In this document: in pieces, positions 36,776 through 45,376 of the stretch
Numbering within the stretch: the stretch's first letter is position 1
Layout: each line of letters starts with the position of its first letter
Assembly (NCBI GenBank): GCA_020846005.1
Contig: JADLEQ010000019.1
Coordinates: 62,001-126,000 of the forward strand
DNA from: Polyangiaceae bacterium
GTDB lineage: Bacteria; Myxococcota_A; Polyangia; Polyangiales; Polyangiaceae
Direction: 5' to 3'
Length of the DNA stretch: 64,000 bases
Translations under genes and position numbers: made by a program
Notes under the pieces: model-generated
What the model saw: only the letters and a program-made list of their open reading frames with translations
The model's database searches: none
Told to the model about the DNA's origin: nothing

Positions 36776-37645
36776 TTGGGGCACTTCCACCAGCTCGAGA
36801 CGGCAGCCGCTCGCCAGGGCGCCGCGGTGATGGCGGTGGTCAACGTCACCCCTGACTCCTTCTTCGACGGCGGGAGGTGGGCCACGCCGGACGCCGCGCG
36901 GCGCCGCGTGGACGAGGTGCTCGCCGAGGGAGCCGACATCGTAGATCTCGGCGGGGAGTCGACCCGCCCGGGCGCGCCGCCCGTCCCGCCCGCGGCGCAG
37001 TGGGAGCGCGTGGAGACGGCGCTCCGGCACGCGGTCGCCCGAGGCGCGCTCGTCTCCATCGACACGACGAGCCCCGAGGTCGCCGCGCGCGCGCTCGGCG
37101 CCGGAGCGCGCATCGTGAACGACGTCTCCTGCCTGGCGGACGTGGAGCTCGCGCGCGTGGCCGCGCGCGCGGGCGCCGTGCTGTTGCTCATGCATTCGCG
37201 GGGGACCATGGAGGCCATGCGCGGCTTCTCTGCGGTGCCGGAGGAGGCCTACACGGACGTGGTCGGAGAGGTGCTCTCCGAGTGGAGAGCGGCCCGAGCT
37301 CGAGCCGTCGAGGCGGGGATGCCGCCGGCCCACGTGTGGCTGGACCCGGGGCTCGGCTTCCACAAGTCCGCACGCCACTCGCTCCAGCTCGTCGCGCGTT
37401 CGGCGGAGCTCGCGCGCGCGGGCGCCCGCCTCGCGATCGGCCCGAGCCGCAAGTCGTTCATCGACGCGGTCGATCCGGCGGCCCCCGCCGAGCGGCTGGG
37501 GGGGACGATCGCCGCGTGCGTGCTCGCGGTCGCGGGCGGGGCGTCCGTGGTGCGTGTCCACGACGTGCAACCGGTGCGGCAGGCGCTGCGGCTCGCGTGG
37601 GCGGCGCGGCCGGCGCGAGCCGAGAACGGCGGGCCAAGTGCTTGA
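36776..37645 (+). CDS. folP: dihydropteroate synthase
   Basis: 289 residues from TTG at 36776, chosen because a GAGG site sits 6 nt upstream and the candidate promoter ends at 36758; TTG codons at 36758 and 36749 are alternatives. The enzyme condenses dihydropterin pyrophosphate with p-aminobenzoate in folate synthesis. Motifs: NVTPDSFFDGG, GGESTRPGAPP, the IDTT strand, DPGLGFHK and GPSRKSFID, all in (beta/alpha)8 order. The end overlaps cdaA by 8 nt. folP next to cdaA is known from deltaproteobacterial loci. Confidence 0.93.
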   Translation: MGHFHQLETAAARQGAAVMAVVNVTPDSFFDGGRWATPDAARRRVDEVLAEGADIVDLGGESTRPGAPPVPPAAQWERVETALRHAVARGALVSIDTTSPEVAARALGAGARIVNDVSCLADVELARVAARAGAVLLLMHSRGTMEAMRGFSAVPEEAYTDVVGEVLSEWRAARARAVEAGMPPAHVWLDPGLGFHKSARHSLQLVARSAELARAGARLAIGPSRKSFIDAVDPAAPAERLGGTIAACVLAVAGGASVVRVHDVQPVRQALRLAWAARPARAENGGPSA

Positions 37646-38771
37646 GAGCGTCGTCACGTACTTCTCGAACCGCAGCCTCGTCCAGCTCGGGCGCGACGCG
37701 CTCGACGTGACGATCGTCTATTACGTCGTCTATCGGGCGCTGCTCGTGTTGCGGGGCACCCGCGCGATGCAGGTCGGCGTGGGGCTGGGCCTCGTCTTCC
37801 TCGTGTACCTGACCGCCAAGCTGTTCCACCTGGTGACGGTGCTGAGCCTCCTCAGCACGTTGATCTCGAGCATTTTGCTGATCATCGTGGTCGTCTTCCA
37901 GAACGACATCCGGCGCGGCCTGATGCGTGTCGGCAGCGGCGCGTGGTTCGGCCGGTGGTCGCGCGCCCAGGAGACGGCCGTCATCGACGAGGTGGTCGAG
38001 GCCGCCACCGAGCTGGCGCGACACCGCACGGGCGCGATCATCGCCTTCGAGCAGGAGGCGAACCTCGACGAGTTCGTCGGCGTCAACAAGGGGACCACGC
38101 TCGACGCGGCCGTCTCGCGCGAGCTGCTCGTCACGCTGTTCCAGCCGGTCGAAGAGAACCCGCTGCACGACGGCGCCGTCGTCATCCGAAACTTCCGGAT
38201 CGCGAAGGCGGGTGTCTTCTTCCCGATGCCGGACGTTCGGGTCGTGGACCAGAGCTTCGGGTCGCGACACCGCGCGGCCCTCGGCATCACGGAGGAGACG
38301 GACGCCGTCGTGATCGTGGTGAGCGAGGAGCGGGGGACGATCTCGTTCTGCTTCCACGGCAACATCGCGTCGAACCTCGACGGGCCCAAGCTGCGGACGA
38401 TGCTCGACGCGGTGTTCGCCCCGAAGGTGCGGACGAAGGCCGAGTCGAAGCGCACCGCCGCGCCGCGGGAGAGCGCTCCAGAGCCCGTCTCGGTCGCAGT
38501 GCTGGAGGCGCCGAACCACCTCACCCCGCTCCGCATCTCGATGATCCCGGACGAGGCCCCGCCGACGCAGCGTCCGCCGCGCGTCGCGGGCGACTCCGAG
38601 CCGCCGCCGCCGCTCCGAGCGCGCCCGGCGGCGGAGTCGGAGGCGAGGCCCGCGCCGCTGCGCGCGAGCGCGCGCGCGGACGTCGCATCCGGGCGCGACT
38701 CCGTGCATGAAGACACGGGGACGGCCTCGGCCGACGAACCCCCGACGAGCCCGCGCGGAGGCGGCCCGTGA
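37638..38771 (+). CDS. cdaA: diadenylate cyclase CdaA
   Basis: 377 residues from GTG. It makes cyclic di-AMP from two ATP. Three membrane helices (about residues 18-95) precede the DAC domain. The cyclase motifs are complete: HDGAVVI near residue 176 (DGA) and SRHRAALGI near 210 (RHR). A Pro/Arg-rich, probably disordered tail of about 120 residues follows (DEAPPTQRPPRVAGDSEPP) and is longer than in Bacillus CdaA. It is coupled to folP upstream and to the CdaR-type gene downstream. Confidence 0.93.
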   Translation: MLESVVTYFSNRSLVQLGRDALDVTIVYYVVYRALLVLRGTRAMQVGVGLGLVFLVYLTAKLFHLVTVLSLLSTLISSILLIIVVVFQNDIRRGLMRVGSGAWFGRWSRAQETAVIDEVVEAATELARHRTGAIIAFEQEANLDEFVGVNKGTTLDAAVSRELLVTLFQPVEENPLHDGAVVIRNFRIAKAGVFFPMPDVRVVDQSFGSRHRAALGITEETDAVVIVVSEERGTISFCFHGNIASNLDGPKLRTMLDAVFAPKVRTKAESKRTAAPRESAPEPVSVAVLEAPNHLTPLRISMIPDEAPPTQRPPRVAGDSEPPPPLRARPAAESEARPAPLRASARADVASGRDSVHEDTGTASADEPPTSPRGGGP

Positions 38772-39721
38772 GCCCCGCCTGGGAGTGGCTGCGCGGCGCG
38801 TTCTTCGAGAACGTGGCGCTCAAGGCGTTCGCGTTCGCGTTCGCGATCGGGCTGTTCGCGTACCTCCACGGTCAGGAGGATCCCCAGCTGCGCACCGTCC
38901 CCGTCGGCGTCGTGCTGCGGCTGCCCACGGAGGAGCCCGCGCGCCGAGAGCTGATGACGCCGATCCCGGCGAGCATCCACGTCACCGTCCGCGGGAGCGC
39001 GCGTGCCATCGACGCATTGATGCAGACCGGCGTCCCCCCGGTCGAGATCGACCTCCGAGATTCGACCTCCGACTCCATCACGTTCGCGGGCGAAATGTTC
39101 CAGCTGCCACCGGGGATCGGCGTCACCATCGTCGATCCCCCGAGCATCTCCCTCGCGTGGCAGGACGTGATCTCCCGCCAGGTCCCCGTGCAGGCCTCGG
39201 TCACCGGTCGACCCACCGAGGGCTTCGTCGTCAAGGGGGAGCCCGAGGTCGATCCGAAGGTGGTGACGGCGTCGGGCCCGCGGAGCCTCGTCGAGGTGAT
39301 CCAGCACGCGCGGCTCGCCGCGTTCGAGGCGTCGGGGTTGACGGAGGGGACGCACCAGCGCCTGCTCGCGATCGATCCGCCGCCGGGGCGCGTCTCTTGG
39401 GTCGGTCCGGGCACGGCGACGGTCACGGTGGTGGTGGCGCGCCGCGTCAGCGAGGTGCGGTTCGAGCAGCGGCCGGTCGAGGTCGTGGGCGTCGCGAACG
39501 GCAAGAGCAGCCCGCGGACGGTCGACGTGACGGTGATCGGTCCGCCCGAGATCGTTCGCGCGCTCCGGCCGGAGCAGGTGGTGCCGCGGGCCGATCTGTC
39601 GACGGCCCCGGGCGTCGATGTCGTCGAACAGAAGCACGGCAGCGCCCAGGTCCGCGTGCTGGTCGACCTCGAGCAGGCGACCGCAGAGATCCAGCCGCCC
39701 ACCGTCACCGTCCGTTGGTGA
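38768..39721 (+). CDS. cdaR: YbbR-domain regulator of the diadenylate cyclase (CdaR-like)
   Basis: 317 residues from a GTG overlapping cdaA by 4 nt. One N-terminal membrane helix (ALKAFAFAFAIGLFAYLHG), then an extracytoplasmic series of YbbR repeats (e.g. QDVISRQVPVQASVTGRPTE, and VRFEQRPVEVVGVANG). In Bacillus and other bacteria, CdaR binds CdaA at the membrane and tunes c-di-AMP output. glmM, which often follows in Firmicutes, is not here; a DUF1232 gene is next. Confidence 0.88.
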   Translation: MSPAWEWLRGAFFENVALKAFAFAFAIGLFAYLHGQEDPQLRTVPVGVVLRLPTEEPARRELMTPIPASIHVTVRGSARAIDALMQTGVPPVEIDLRDSTSDSITFAGEMFQLPPGIGVTIVDPPSISLAWQDVISRQVPVQASVTGRPTEGFVVKGEPEVDPKVVTASGPRSLVEVIQHARLAAFEASGLTEGTHQRLLAIDPPPGRVSWVGPGTATVTVVVARRVSEVRFEQRPVEVVGVANGKSSPRTVDVTVIGPPEIVRALRPEQVVPRADLSTAPGVDVVEQKHGSAQVRVLVDLEQATAEIQPPTVTVRW

Positions 39722-39744
39722 CGCCCGAGGGGCCGCGCGGGCGC

Positions 39745-39773
39745 TTCCGACCCCGGGGGCTGGGTGGTAGCGT
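39745..39773 (+). promoter_or_regulatory. putative promoter for the DUF1232 gene
   Basis: TTCCGA (39745-39750), 17-bp spacer, TAGCGT (39768-39773). The -10 ends 9 nt before the ATG at 39783. Confidence 0.4.
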
Positions 39774-39782
39774 CCCGCCGCC

Positions 39783-40322
39783 ATGTCCGACCTCGAATCT
39801 CGCTGTCTCGATGCCTTCCCTGCCTGGCTCCGTACGCTCGCAGACGACGCCCGCGCGATCGCGAGCGTCCTCGAGTGGGAGACGCTGCCCGAGCCGACAC
39901 GGAGGAAGCTCGCCGCAGCGCTGAACTACCTGTTCAAGTCGCTGGATCTGATCCCCGATGGCATCGAGGATCTCGGCTTCGTCGACGACGCCTTCGTGCT
40001 GCGCGTCGCGGCGGCCGCGGCGAAGGAGTGTGGAGGCGTCGAGGCGTCGCAGGCCGTGGTCCGGCTCGCCGAGGAGGCCGCGCTCGTCGCGGAGCTGCTC
40101 GGGGACGACCACGCGCGGCTCGAGCGCTACGTCGCGGGCCTGGAGAGCATCGCGGCCCGGGGTCGCTCTGTGGACGACATCGTCACGGACACGAGCGTGC
40201 GCGCGGCGCTGGTGAGCGAGGTCCGGTCGTGGGCGGACACCTACCAGGCGCCGACCTTCGCGCGCGACGAGAAGAACCTGGTCAAGCTCCGCTCGTTCCT
40301 GGCGAAGAAGCTCCCCGCCTGA
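39783..40322 (+). CDS. DUF1232 protein
   Basis: 179 residues. The DUF1232 signature is clear: [28 protein letters not shown] (the DLIPD...DDA core near residues 52-74). The domain is small, helical and often membrane-associated. The C-terminal half is charged and helical ([23 protein letters not shown]). No enzymatic motif. Function of the family is unknown; I see no obvious link to the cdaR gene 62 nt upstream. Confidence 0.8.
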   Translation: MSDLESRCLDAFPAWLRTLADDARAIASVLEWETLPEPTRRKLAAALNYLFKSLDLIPDGIEDLGFVDDAFVLRVAAAAAKECGGVEASQAVVRLAEEAALVAELLGDDHARLERYVAGLESIAARGRSVDDIVTDTSVRAALVSEVRSWADTYQAPTFARDEKNLVKLRSFLAKKLPA

Positions 40323-40347
40323 GCGCCGGTGCCGCCGCTTGGCGCGC
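40323..40347. terminator. possible hairpin between convergent genes
   Basis: GCGCC and GGCGC flank a 13-nt loop in the 25-bp gap between the DUF1232 gene and the minus-strand gene at 40348. The stem is only about 5 bp, with no T run. Confidence 0.3.
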
Positions 40348-40794
40348 TCAGGCGTGCGCGGCGACCAGCGGCGGCTCGCTCCCGAGCCGGAGACCGAGCT
40401 CGACTCGCGCGGCCCGCGCGTCCGTCGTGAGGGCAGCGGCCAGCGCCGCGAGGGACCCAGCGCCGCGCCCACCGCCCTCGGCGGCGAGGACGAGCCTCCC
40501 GCCACCACGGGAGCCGAGGTGCGCCACGAGCCCGCGCGCCAGCACGGCGCGGGCGGCGACCGCGGGCGCCCCGACCTCGCCGTTGGAGATCAACACGATC
40601 GTCCCGAGCTGCCAGCCGGCGCCCTCGAGCCGGGTGACCCGGCTCGCCACCTGAGTGACGAGCGAGCCCGGCTCACCCGCGTAGTGCTGCGCGACGACGG
40701 CGACGTCGCCCGTGTCCGCCGGAGGCAGCCAGCGCGGCCAGCTCCCTCCGAGCTCGATCACCACCAACGTGGCCCGGCGCGCCCTGATGTTCAT
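40348..40794 (-). CDS. hypothetical protein (148 aa)
   Basis: 148 residues from ATG. It begins [20 protein letters not shown] and alternates strands and helices, with [20 protein letters not shown] near the middle. The overall pattern could be a small alpha/beta fold, but I recognise no family. No signal peptide or membrane helix. The amino-acid composition (Ala/Gly/Leu-rich) is normal for a coding gene here. Confidence 0.55.
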   Translation of the reverse strand: MNIRARRATLVVIELGGSWPRWLPPADTGDVAVVAQHYAGEPGSLVTQVASRVTRLEGAGWQLGTIVLISNGEVGAPAVAARAVLARGLVAHLGSRGGGRLVLAAEGGGRGAGSLAALAAALTTDARAARVELGLRLGSEPPLVAAHA

Positions 40795-40902
40795 GGCTCC
40801 GCGCAGGGCCTACGCGATCCCGGCGTCCGCGGCCAAGAATCCCGAGCCGGCGCGCGCCGGCCGCGGGTGACCCGCGCGCGGTTCCGGTCCATCATCGCGC
40901 CC

Positions 40903-41907
40903 ATGTCGACGAGCACGGGCGTCATCGCCTTCTGGAAGAACTACGACCGAAAGCTCTACCTGCGCGCCGCGCAGCTCGCCGAGGAACTCGGGTACGACTC
41001 CTTCTTCATCCCCGAGGCGTGGGGCTACGAGATCTTCACCCTGCTCACCGAGATCGCGCTCGTGACCAAGCGCATCCGACTCGGCACCGGCATCGTCAAC
41101 GTGTTCAGCCGCTCCGCCGGCCTGATCACGATGACGGCGGCGACCGTGGACGAGATCAGCGAGGGGCGGCTCATCCTCGGCATCGGTACGAGCGGCCAGC
41201 GCGTGATCGAGGGCTTCCATGCCCGGGAGTTCAAGCGCCCGCTGACGCAGGTGCGCGACGTGATCCGCGTCGCGCGCACGCTCCTCTCCGGCGGCAAGCT
41301 GAGCGACGCGGGCGCGGAGAACGCCGACTACCGTCCCTTCCAGCTCGCGATGACGCCGGTCCGCCCGCACATCCCGATCTACGTCGCGTCCCTGAAGCAG
41401 AAGGCGGTCGAGTCGATCGGCGAGCTGGCGGACGGGTGGCTGCCCACCTTCTGGCCGTACGAGCGTATCCCGGATGGCAAGGCCTGGATCGCCGCCGGCG
41501 CGGCGCGGGCAGGGCGTGACCCGTCGCAGGTCGTCGTCGCCCCCTTCACCACGGCGCTGCCCATCGCCGGCGGGGGCGGCGACCGGATGGCGAAGGACAT
41601 CATCGCCTTCTACGTAGGAGGCATGGGGGACTACTATTTCGAGCTCCTGAGCGGCTTCGGCTACGCCGACGAGTGCAAGCGCGTGGCGGAGCTCTACGCG
41701 GACAAGTCGACGCGATCGCAGGCGGCGGACGCCGTCTCCGACCGAATGCTCGAGGCGCTCGCCATCTCGGGCGACCCGGAGCACTGCGTGGCCGAGCTGC
41801 AGCGGCGCCGGAGCTTCGGGATCGACCACCCGATCCTGAACCTGCCGACCGGCATGCCGTGGGAGATCATCGAGGGCTTCCTCCGCGCGATGGCGCCGAG
41901 GGGCTGA
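40903..41907 (+). CDS. LLM-class (luciferase-like) flavin-dependent oxidoreductase
   Basis: 334 residues from ATG. It has the bacterial-luciferase/F420-dependent TIM-barrel features: [81 protein letters not shown], and [13 protein letters not shown]. Members use FMN or coenzyme F420; the cofactor cannot be settled here. No F420 genes are in the window. A GTG 30 nt upstream is a less likely start. Confidence 0.9.
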   Translation: MSTSTGVIAFWKNYDRKLYLRAAQLAEELGYDSFFIPEAWGYEIFTLLTEIALVTKRIRLGTGIVNVFSRSAGLITMTAATVDEISEGRLILGIGTSGQRVIEGFHAREFKRPLTQVRDVIRVARTLLSGGKLSDAGAENADYRPFQLAMTPVRPHIPIYVASLKQKAVESIGELADGWLPTFWPYERIPDGKAWIAAGAARAGRDPSQVVVAPFTTALPIAGGGGDRMAKDIIAFYVGGMGDYYFELLSGFGYADECKRVAELYADKSTRSQAADAVSDRMLEALAISGDPEHCVAELQRRRSFGIDHPILNLPTGMPWEIIEGFLRAMAPRG

Positions 41908-41912
41908 TCCCA

Positions 41913-41938
41913 GCGGGCGCGGGCCCCCGGGCGCCCGC
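41913..41938. terminator. strong hairpin after the LLM gene
   Basis: GCGGGCGC and GCGCCCGC form a perfect 8-bp stem around a 10-nt loop that can pair further. It begins 6 nt after the LLM stop and lies 36 bp before the converging lipoprotein gene. No U-tract. Confidence 0.55.
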
Positions 41939-41974
41939 GAGGGGTGCCCACGATCCGGAGCCACCTGGGCCCCG

Positions 41975-42262
41975 TCAGCGGAAGCACTGCTCGACGATCT
42001 CCTCGGAAGTCTTCGCGCCGCGCACGCACTGCATCGCCTCCGGCGTCACGCGCTTGCCGACGCAGTCGCGCTCGGCGCGCTCGGCGTGCTTCGCCCGCTC
42101 CTCGAGGACGCGCCGCTCGTCGACGGGCAGTCCCCCGGACTCCTTCGCGAGCTCGAGGCGCACGATGCGCTCCGCGATCTCCTCGCACTGCTCCTTCGTC
42201 GCCGGCTTGCCGCAGCCCACGGCGAGCGCGGCGACCAGCGCGGTCCGCAGCAGGGGGCGCAC
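41975..42262 (-). CDS. small cysteine-containing lipoprotein
   Basis: 95 residues from GTG with a compact signal VRPLLRTALVAALAVGCG and lipobox AVGC. The mature part has four more Cys residues (KEQCEEIAERIV, RDCVGKRV, MQCVRG, EQCFR), consistent with a small disulfide-bonded helical domain. Short lipoproteins of this kind are frequent in myxobacteria. I do not recognise a named family. The open frame continues far upstream antisense to the TPR gene, which I reject. Confidence 0.65.
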   Translation of the reverse strand: MRPLLRTALVAALAVGCGKPATKEQCEEIAERIVRLELAKESGGLPVDERRVLEERAKHAERAERDCVGKRVTPEAMQCVRGAKTSEEIVEQCFR

Positions 42263-42395
42263 GGGGCGAAGCCACGGGGGTGGGCGAGTCGGGGGCAAGG
42301 CGGGCGAAGGATTGTGGCGCGGCCGGTCCGGGGCAAGGCCATCCTGGGCGACCCCAGGCGGCCGGCCGGATTCTGGACGGGCTGCGCCCGACTGG

Positions 42396-42401
42396 TACGA
42401 T
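42396..42401 (+). promoter_or_regulatory. -10-like hexamer 5 nt from the TPR start codon
   Basis: TACGAT with a TGGACG hexamer 16 bp upstream. The spacing predicts transcription from the ATG at 42407 itself. Confidence 0.35.
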
Positions 42402-42406
42402 TCCGC

Positions 42407-43141
42407 ATGCCCCGATCGCGGGCGGCCAGCGCGGACCCGACTCCGGAGCTCTGGCTCCGTAGGGCGTCGCTCGCCCGGACGTCGCCGGAGCGGGCTCGGC
42501 TCGCCCGCCGGGGCCTCGCGCGGGCCGGCGCGGATCCGTCCACACGCATGCTGCTGCTCCGGCAGGTGTACCTGGCCCACATGGAGGCGCGGCGGTTCGA
42601 GGAGGCGCTCGAGACGGCACGGCAGATGCTGCCGCTCGAGGTGCTCACCGACGTGGCGCACCAGGACGCCGCGCGCGCCTGCCTCGGCCTCGGTCGGCGA
42701 GCCGACGCCATCGAGCACCTGCGCCTGGCAGGGCGGACCGGCCCGGCCGGTCGCCGCGCGTTCCACCTGTGGACGCTCGGCAGCGTGCAGCTCCTCGGGG
42801 GCGAGGCGCGCGAGGCGCTCGGTGCGCTGGAGCGCGCCCGGCGCTGGGCGACCGCCGATCGGCCGCTCTACGCCGCGCAGGTGGCGCTGGCCCGCGCGGC
42901 GCTCGGCGACGATCCGGGCGATCTCGGCCGCCTGCGGGAGGAGCTCGAGGACGCGCCCTGTGGACGCGGCTACGGCCAGCTCGTCCTCGGCGAGCTCGCC
43001 GTCCTGCTCGGCGACCCAGTCGCCGCGCGGAGACACCTGAAGAGCTTCGTCCGGCGCGCGAGCGGCGGGCGCGTCGCGCTCGCGGTGGGGCTCGAGGCCG
43101 AGATCGCGCGCGCCCGCGCGCTGCTCGCGAGCCTCCGCTGA
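42407..43141 (+). CDS. TPR-repeat protein
   Basis: 244 residues. Tetratricopeptide-like helix pairs run through the chain: LLLRQVYLAHMEARRFEEAL, DAARACLGLGRRADAIEHL, WTLGSVQLLGGEAREALGAL. No signal peptide or membrane helix, so probably a cytoplasmic interaction scaffold. A TACGAT -10-like hexamer (42396-42401) ends 5 nt before the ATG, with TGGACG 16 bp further upstream, suggesting a leaderless transcript. Confidence 0.75.
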   Translation: MPRSRAASADPTPELWLRRASLARTSPERARLARRGLARAGADPSTRMLLLRQVYLAHMEARRFEEALETARQMLPLEVLTDVAHQDAARACLGLGRRADAIEHLRLAGRTGPAGRRAFHLWTLGSVQLLGGEAREALGALERARRWATADRPLYAAQVALARAALGDDPGDLGRLREELEDAPCGRGYGQLVLGELAVLLGDPVAARRHLKSFVRRASGGRVALAVGLEAEIARARALLASLR

Positions 43142-43197
43142 CCGGCCCGGTCGCATCCTGGGTGGAACCAGGCGCGGCTTCTGGCAGTAATTGGCGC

Positions 43198-44511
43198 ATG
43201 CCGTCGCCTCCCCTCCCCCGCGCCGCCGTCGCGGCGGCCGCCGCCCTGATCGCCGGGCTCACCCCCGGCGCAGCTGCGGCCGCCCCGACGGACGCGTTCT
43301 CCTCGGCCCTGGCGCAAGGCCCCGTCGCGGCTGGGCTGGCGGCCTTCGTCGGTGGCCTGGCGGTGAGCCTCACGCCCTGCGTCTACCCGATGGTCGCGGT
43401 GACGGTCAGTGTGTTCGGCGCGCGGCAGGCGGGAGGCCGCCTCGCCGGTCTCCTCCTCTCCAGCGCTTTCGTGGCCGGGATCGTCGCGATGTTCGTGCCG
43501 CTCGGCGTCGTCGCGGGACTGAGCGGCGCGCCGTTCGGCAGCGTGCTGTCGAGCCCGTGGGTGATCGGCGGCATCAGCGTGCTGTTCCTCGCGCTGGCCG
43601 CCAGCATGCTCGGCGCGTTCGAGCTCACGCTCGGCTCCTGGCTCACCAACCGCCTGGCTCAGCTCGGTGGCACGGGGCCGCGCGGCGCCTTCCTGCTCGG
43701 GCTCGCGTGCGGGCCGATCGCCGCGCCTTGCAGCGGGCCGGTGCTGACGGGCATCCTGCTGTTCATCGCGCAGACGCGAGATCCGGTGCTGGGCGCCGGC
43801 GCGATGGCGACGTTCGCGCTCGGGCTCGGCGTGCCGTTCTTCCTCGTGGGTGCGTTCGCCCTCCAGCTCCCGAAGGGCGGGCGCTGGATGCTGCACGTGA
43901 AGAGCGCGCTCGGCCTCGTGCTCATCGTAGCCGCGCTCTATTTCGCCGCCACGGCGTTCCCCGCGGTGGCGAAGCTCGTCCCGAGCTCGACGACGGCGCT
44001 CGTCGTGTACGCGGCGGTCGCCGCGCTGGGCCTGGCGCTCGGCGCGGTGCACCGCTCGTTCGAGGAGCCGGGGTCGGGCGTGAAGATCGCGAAGGGCGCC
44101 GGGATCCTGCTGGCAAGCGTCGCCGCGTTCGCGGCGCTCACGGCGGCGACCACGCCGGAGCGGACGCTCGAGTGGGCCCCGCTCCCCTACCCGGCGGCAC
44201 GGGCGCAGGCGGTCGACGCCACCCGCCCGCTGCTGGTCGACTTCACGGCGTCGTGGTGCGCCGCGTGCAAGGAGCTCGACAAGCTGACGTTCGCCGATCC
44301 GGCGGTCAGCCGCGAGGCGGGGCGCTTCGTCGCCGTGAAGGTGGACGCAACGAACGAGGACGAGCCAGCGGTCGCGGCGGCGATGCGAGAGCTCCGTGTC
44401 GTCGGCCTCCCGACGGTGGTGCTCCTCGACTCCACCGGCAAGGAGCAGGCGCGCTTCACCGATTTCGTGGAGGCCGGGCCGTTCCTCGAGGCGCTGCGCG
44501 GCGTCCGCTGA
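43198..44511 (+). CDS. DsbD-like thiol:disulfide interchange protein
   Basis: 437 residues. A signal peptide leads into a membrane domain of about eight helices with the two redox cysteines of DsbD-beta: SLTPCVYPMVAV near residue 60 and CGPIAAPCSGP near 177. The C-terminal thioredoxin-like domain has SWCAACK near residue 353 (CxxC) and VVGLPTVVLLD (cis-Pro). The N-terminal DsbD-alpha domain is missing, giving a CcdA-plus-thioredoxin form. It moves electrons from cytoplasmic thioredoxin to periplasmic thiol proteins. Confidence 0.92.
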   Translation: MPSPPLPRAAVAAAAALIAGLTPGAAAAAPTDAFSSALAQGPVAAGLAAFVGGLAVSLTPCVYPMVAVTVSVFGARQAGGRLAGLLLSSAFVAGIVAMFVPLGVVAGLSGAPFGSVLSSPWVIGGISVLFLALAASMLGAFELTLGSWLTNRLAQLGGTGPRGAFLLGLACGPIAAPCSGPVLTGILLFIAQTRDPVLGAGAMATFALGLGVPFFLVGAFALQLPKGGRWMLHVKSALGLVLIVAALYFAATAFPAVAKLVPSSTTALVVYAAVAALGLALGAVHRSFEEPGSGVKIAKGAGILLASVAAFAALTAATTPERTLEWAPLPYPAARAQAVDATRPLLVDFTASWCAACKELDKLTFADPAVSREAGRFVAVKVDATNEDEPAVAAAMRELRVVGLPTVVLLDSTGKEQARFTDFVEAGPFLEALRGVR

Positions 44512-44530
44512 GCGCGGCGCCTCGTGGCGC

Positions 44531-45376
44531 TCAGGGCTCGAAGTCGCCGCCGCCCGGCGGCGGGGGCGGCGGAGGCTTCGGCGGCGCAGGCGCCGGACCT
44601 GGATTCGCGGGCGCCGGAGCCGCCGGCTTCGGCGGCGCGGGGGTGCCTGGCTTCTTCGGCGGCGGGGAGCCCGCTGCAGGCGCGGCCACCTCCGTCTGCG
44701 CCGCCTCGACGAGCGCTGCGAGGAGCGCGGCCGCGCTCTTGCGGATCGTGCCCGCGCGCTCCGCCATCAGCGGGAGCAGCTGCCGAGCATCCGCCAGGTT
44801 GCGGCGGACCTCGACGCGCCGGACGCCGTTGAAGCGCTCGGCGAGCGCGCGATCGAGCCCGGCCAGCTGGGAGTCGAGCTGGGCGATCTCCTTGGCGCGC
44901 TGGCCCATTCGAGCGACGAGCCGCGCGAGGCTCTTGGCCGACTTGCCGAGGCGCTCGACGAACTCGGCGTCGTCGCCGCCCGGCTCAGCGCCGCTCCGCG
45001 AGACGGTGAGGTCGCCGTCCTCGTCGTCCTCGTCGTAGCCGAGCTTGAGCCCCGTGCCCGCGCTCTCCAGCGCGCCGATCCGCTTCGCGAGGCGGCGACC
45101 AATCATCGACGGGGTCGCCTCGTCGTCCTCGAGGCCGAGCTCCTCCGCGAGCCATGCGCGAACGGTCTGCTCCTGCTCGGGAGCCGCCGCCAGATCGACC
45201 TGGACCTCGTGCAAGGACTCGAAGAAGGCGTCGAACTGCTCGTCGCCTGCGACGTAGCGCTGCCCCTTGCCGACGACGCTCTCCGCAGGCCGCTGGGGCT
45301 GACACGCGGGCGCGCCCGCGACCTCGATCGCGGCGACGAACACGAGGGCGAGCGCCCGGGCGGACGCGCGCCTCAT
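44531..45376 (-). CDS. lipoprotein with coiled-coil and polyproline tail
   Basis: 281 residues. Signal RALALVFVAAIEVAGAPAC (lipobox-like PAC) leads to a charged helical region (about 30-215, with LDSQLAGLDRALAERFNGVR, coiled-coil-like). The C-terminus is Pro/Ala-rich and ends in PPPPPPPGGGDFEP. No family recognised. The ATG overlaps the GYF_2 protein's stop by 4 nt (ATGA), so the two are made together, and the polyproline tail may bind a partner. Confidence 0.7.
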   Translation of the reverse strand: MRRASARALALVFVAAIEVAGAPACQPQRPAESVVGKGQRYVAGDEQFDAFFESLHEVQVDLAAAPEQEQTVRAWLAEELGLEDDEATPSMIGRRLAKRIGALESAGTGLKLGYDEDDEDGDLTVSRSGAEPGGDDAEFVERLGKSAKSLARLVARMGQRAKEIAQLDSQLAGLDRALAERFNGVRRVEVRRNLADARQLLPLMAERAGTIRKSAAALLAALVEAAQTEVAAPAAGSPPPKKPGTPAPPKPAAPAPANPGPAPAPPKPPPPPPPGGGDFEP

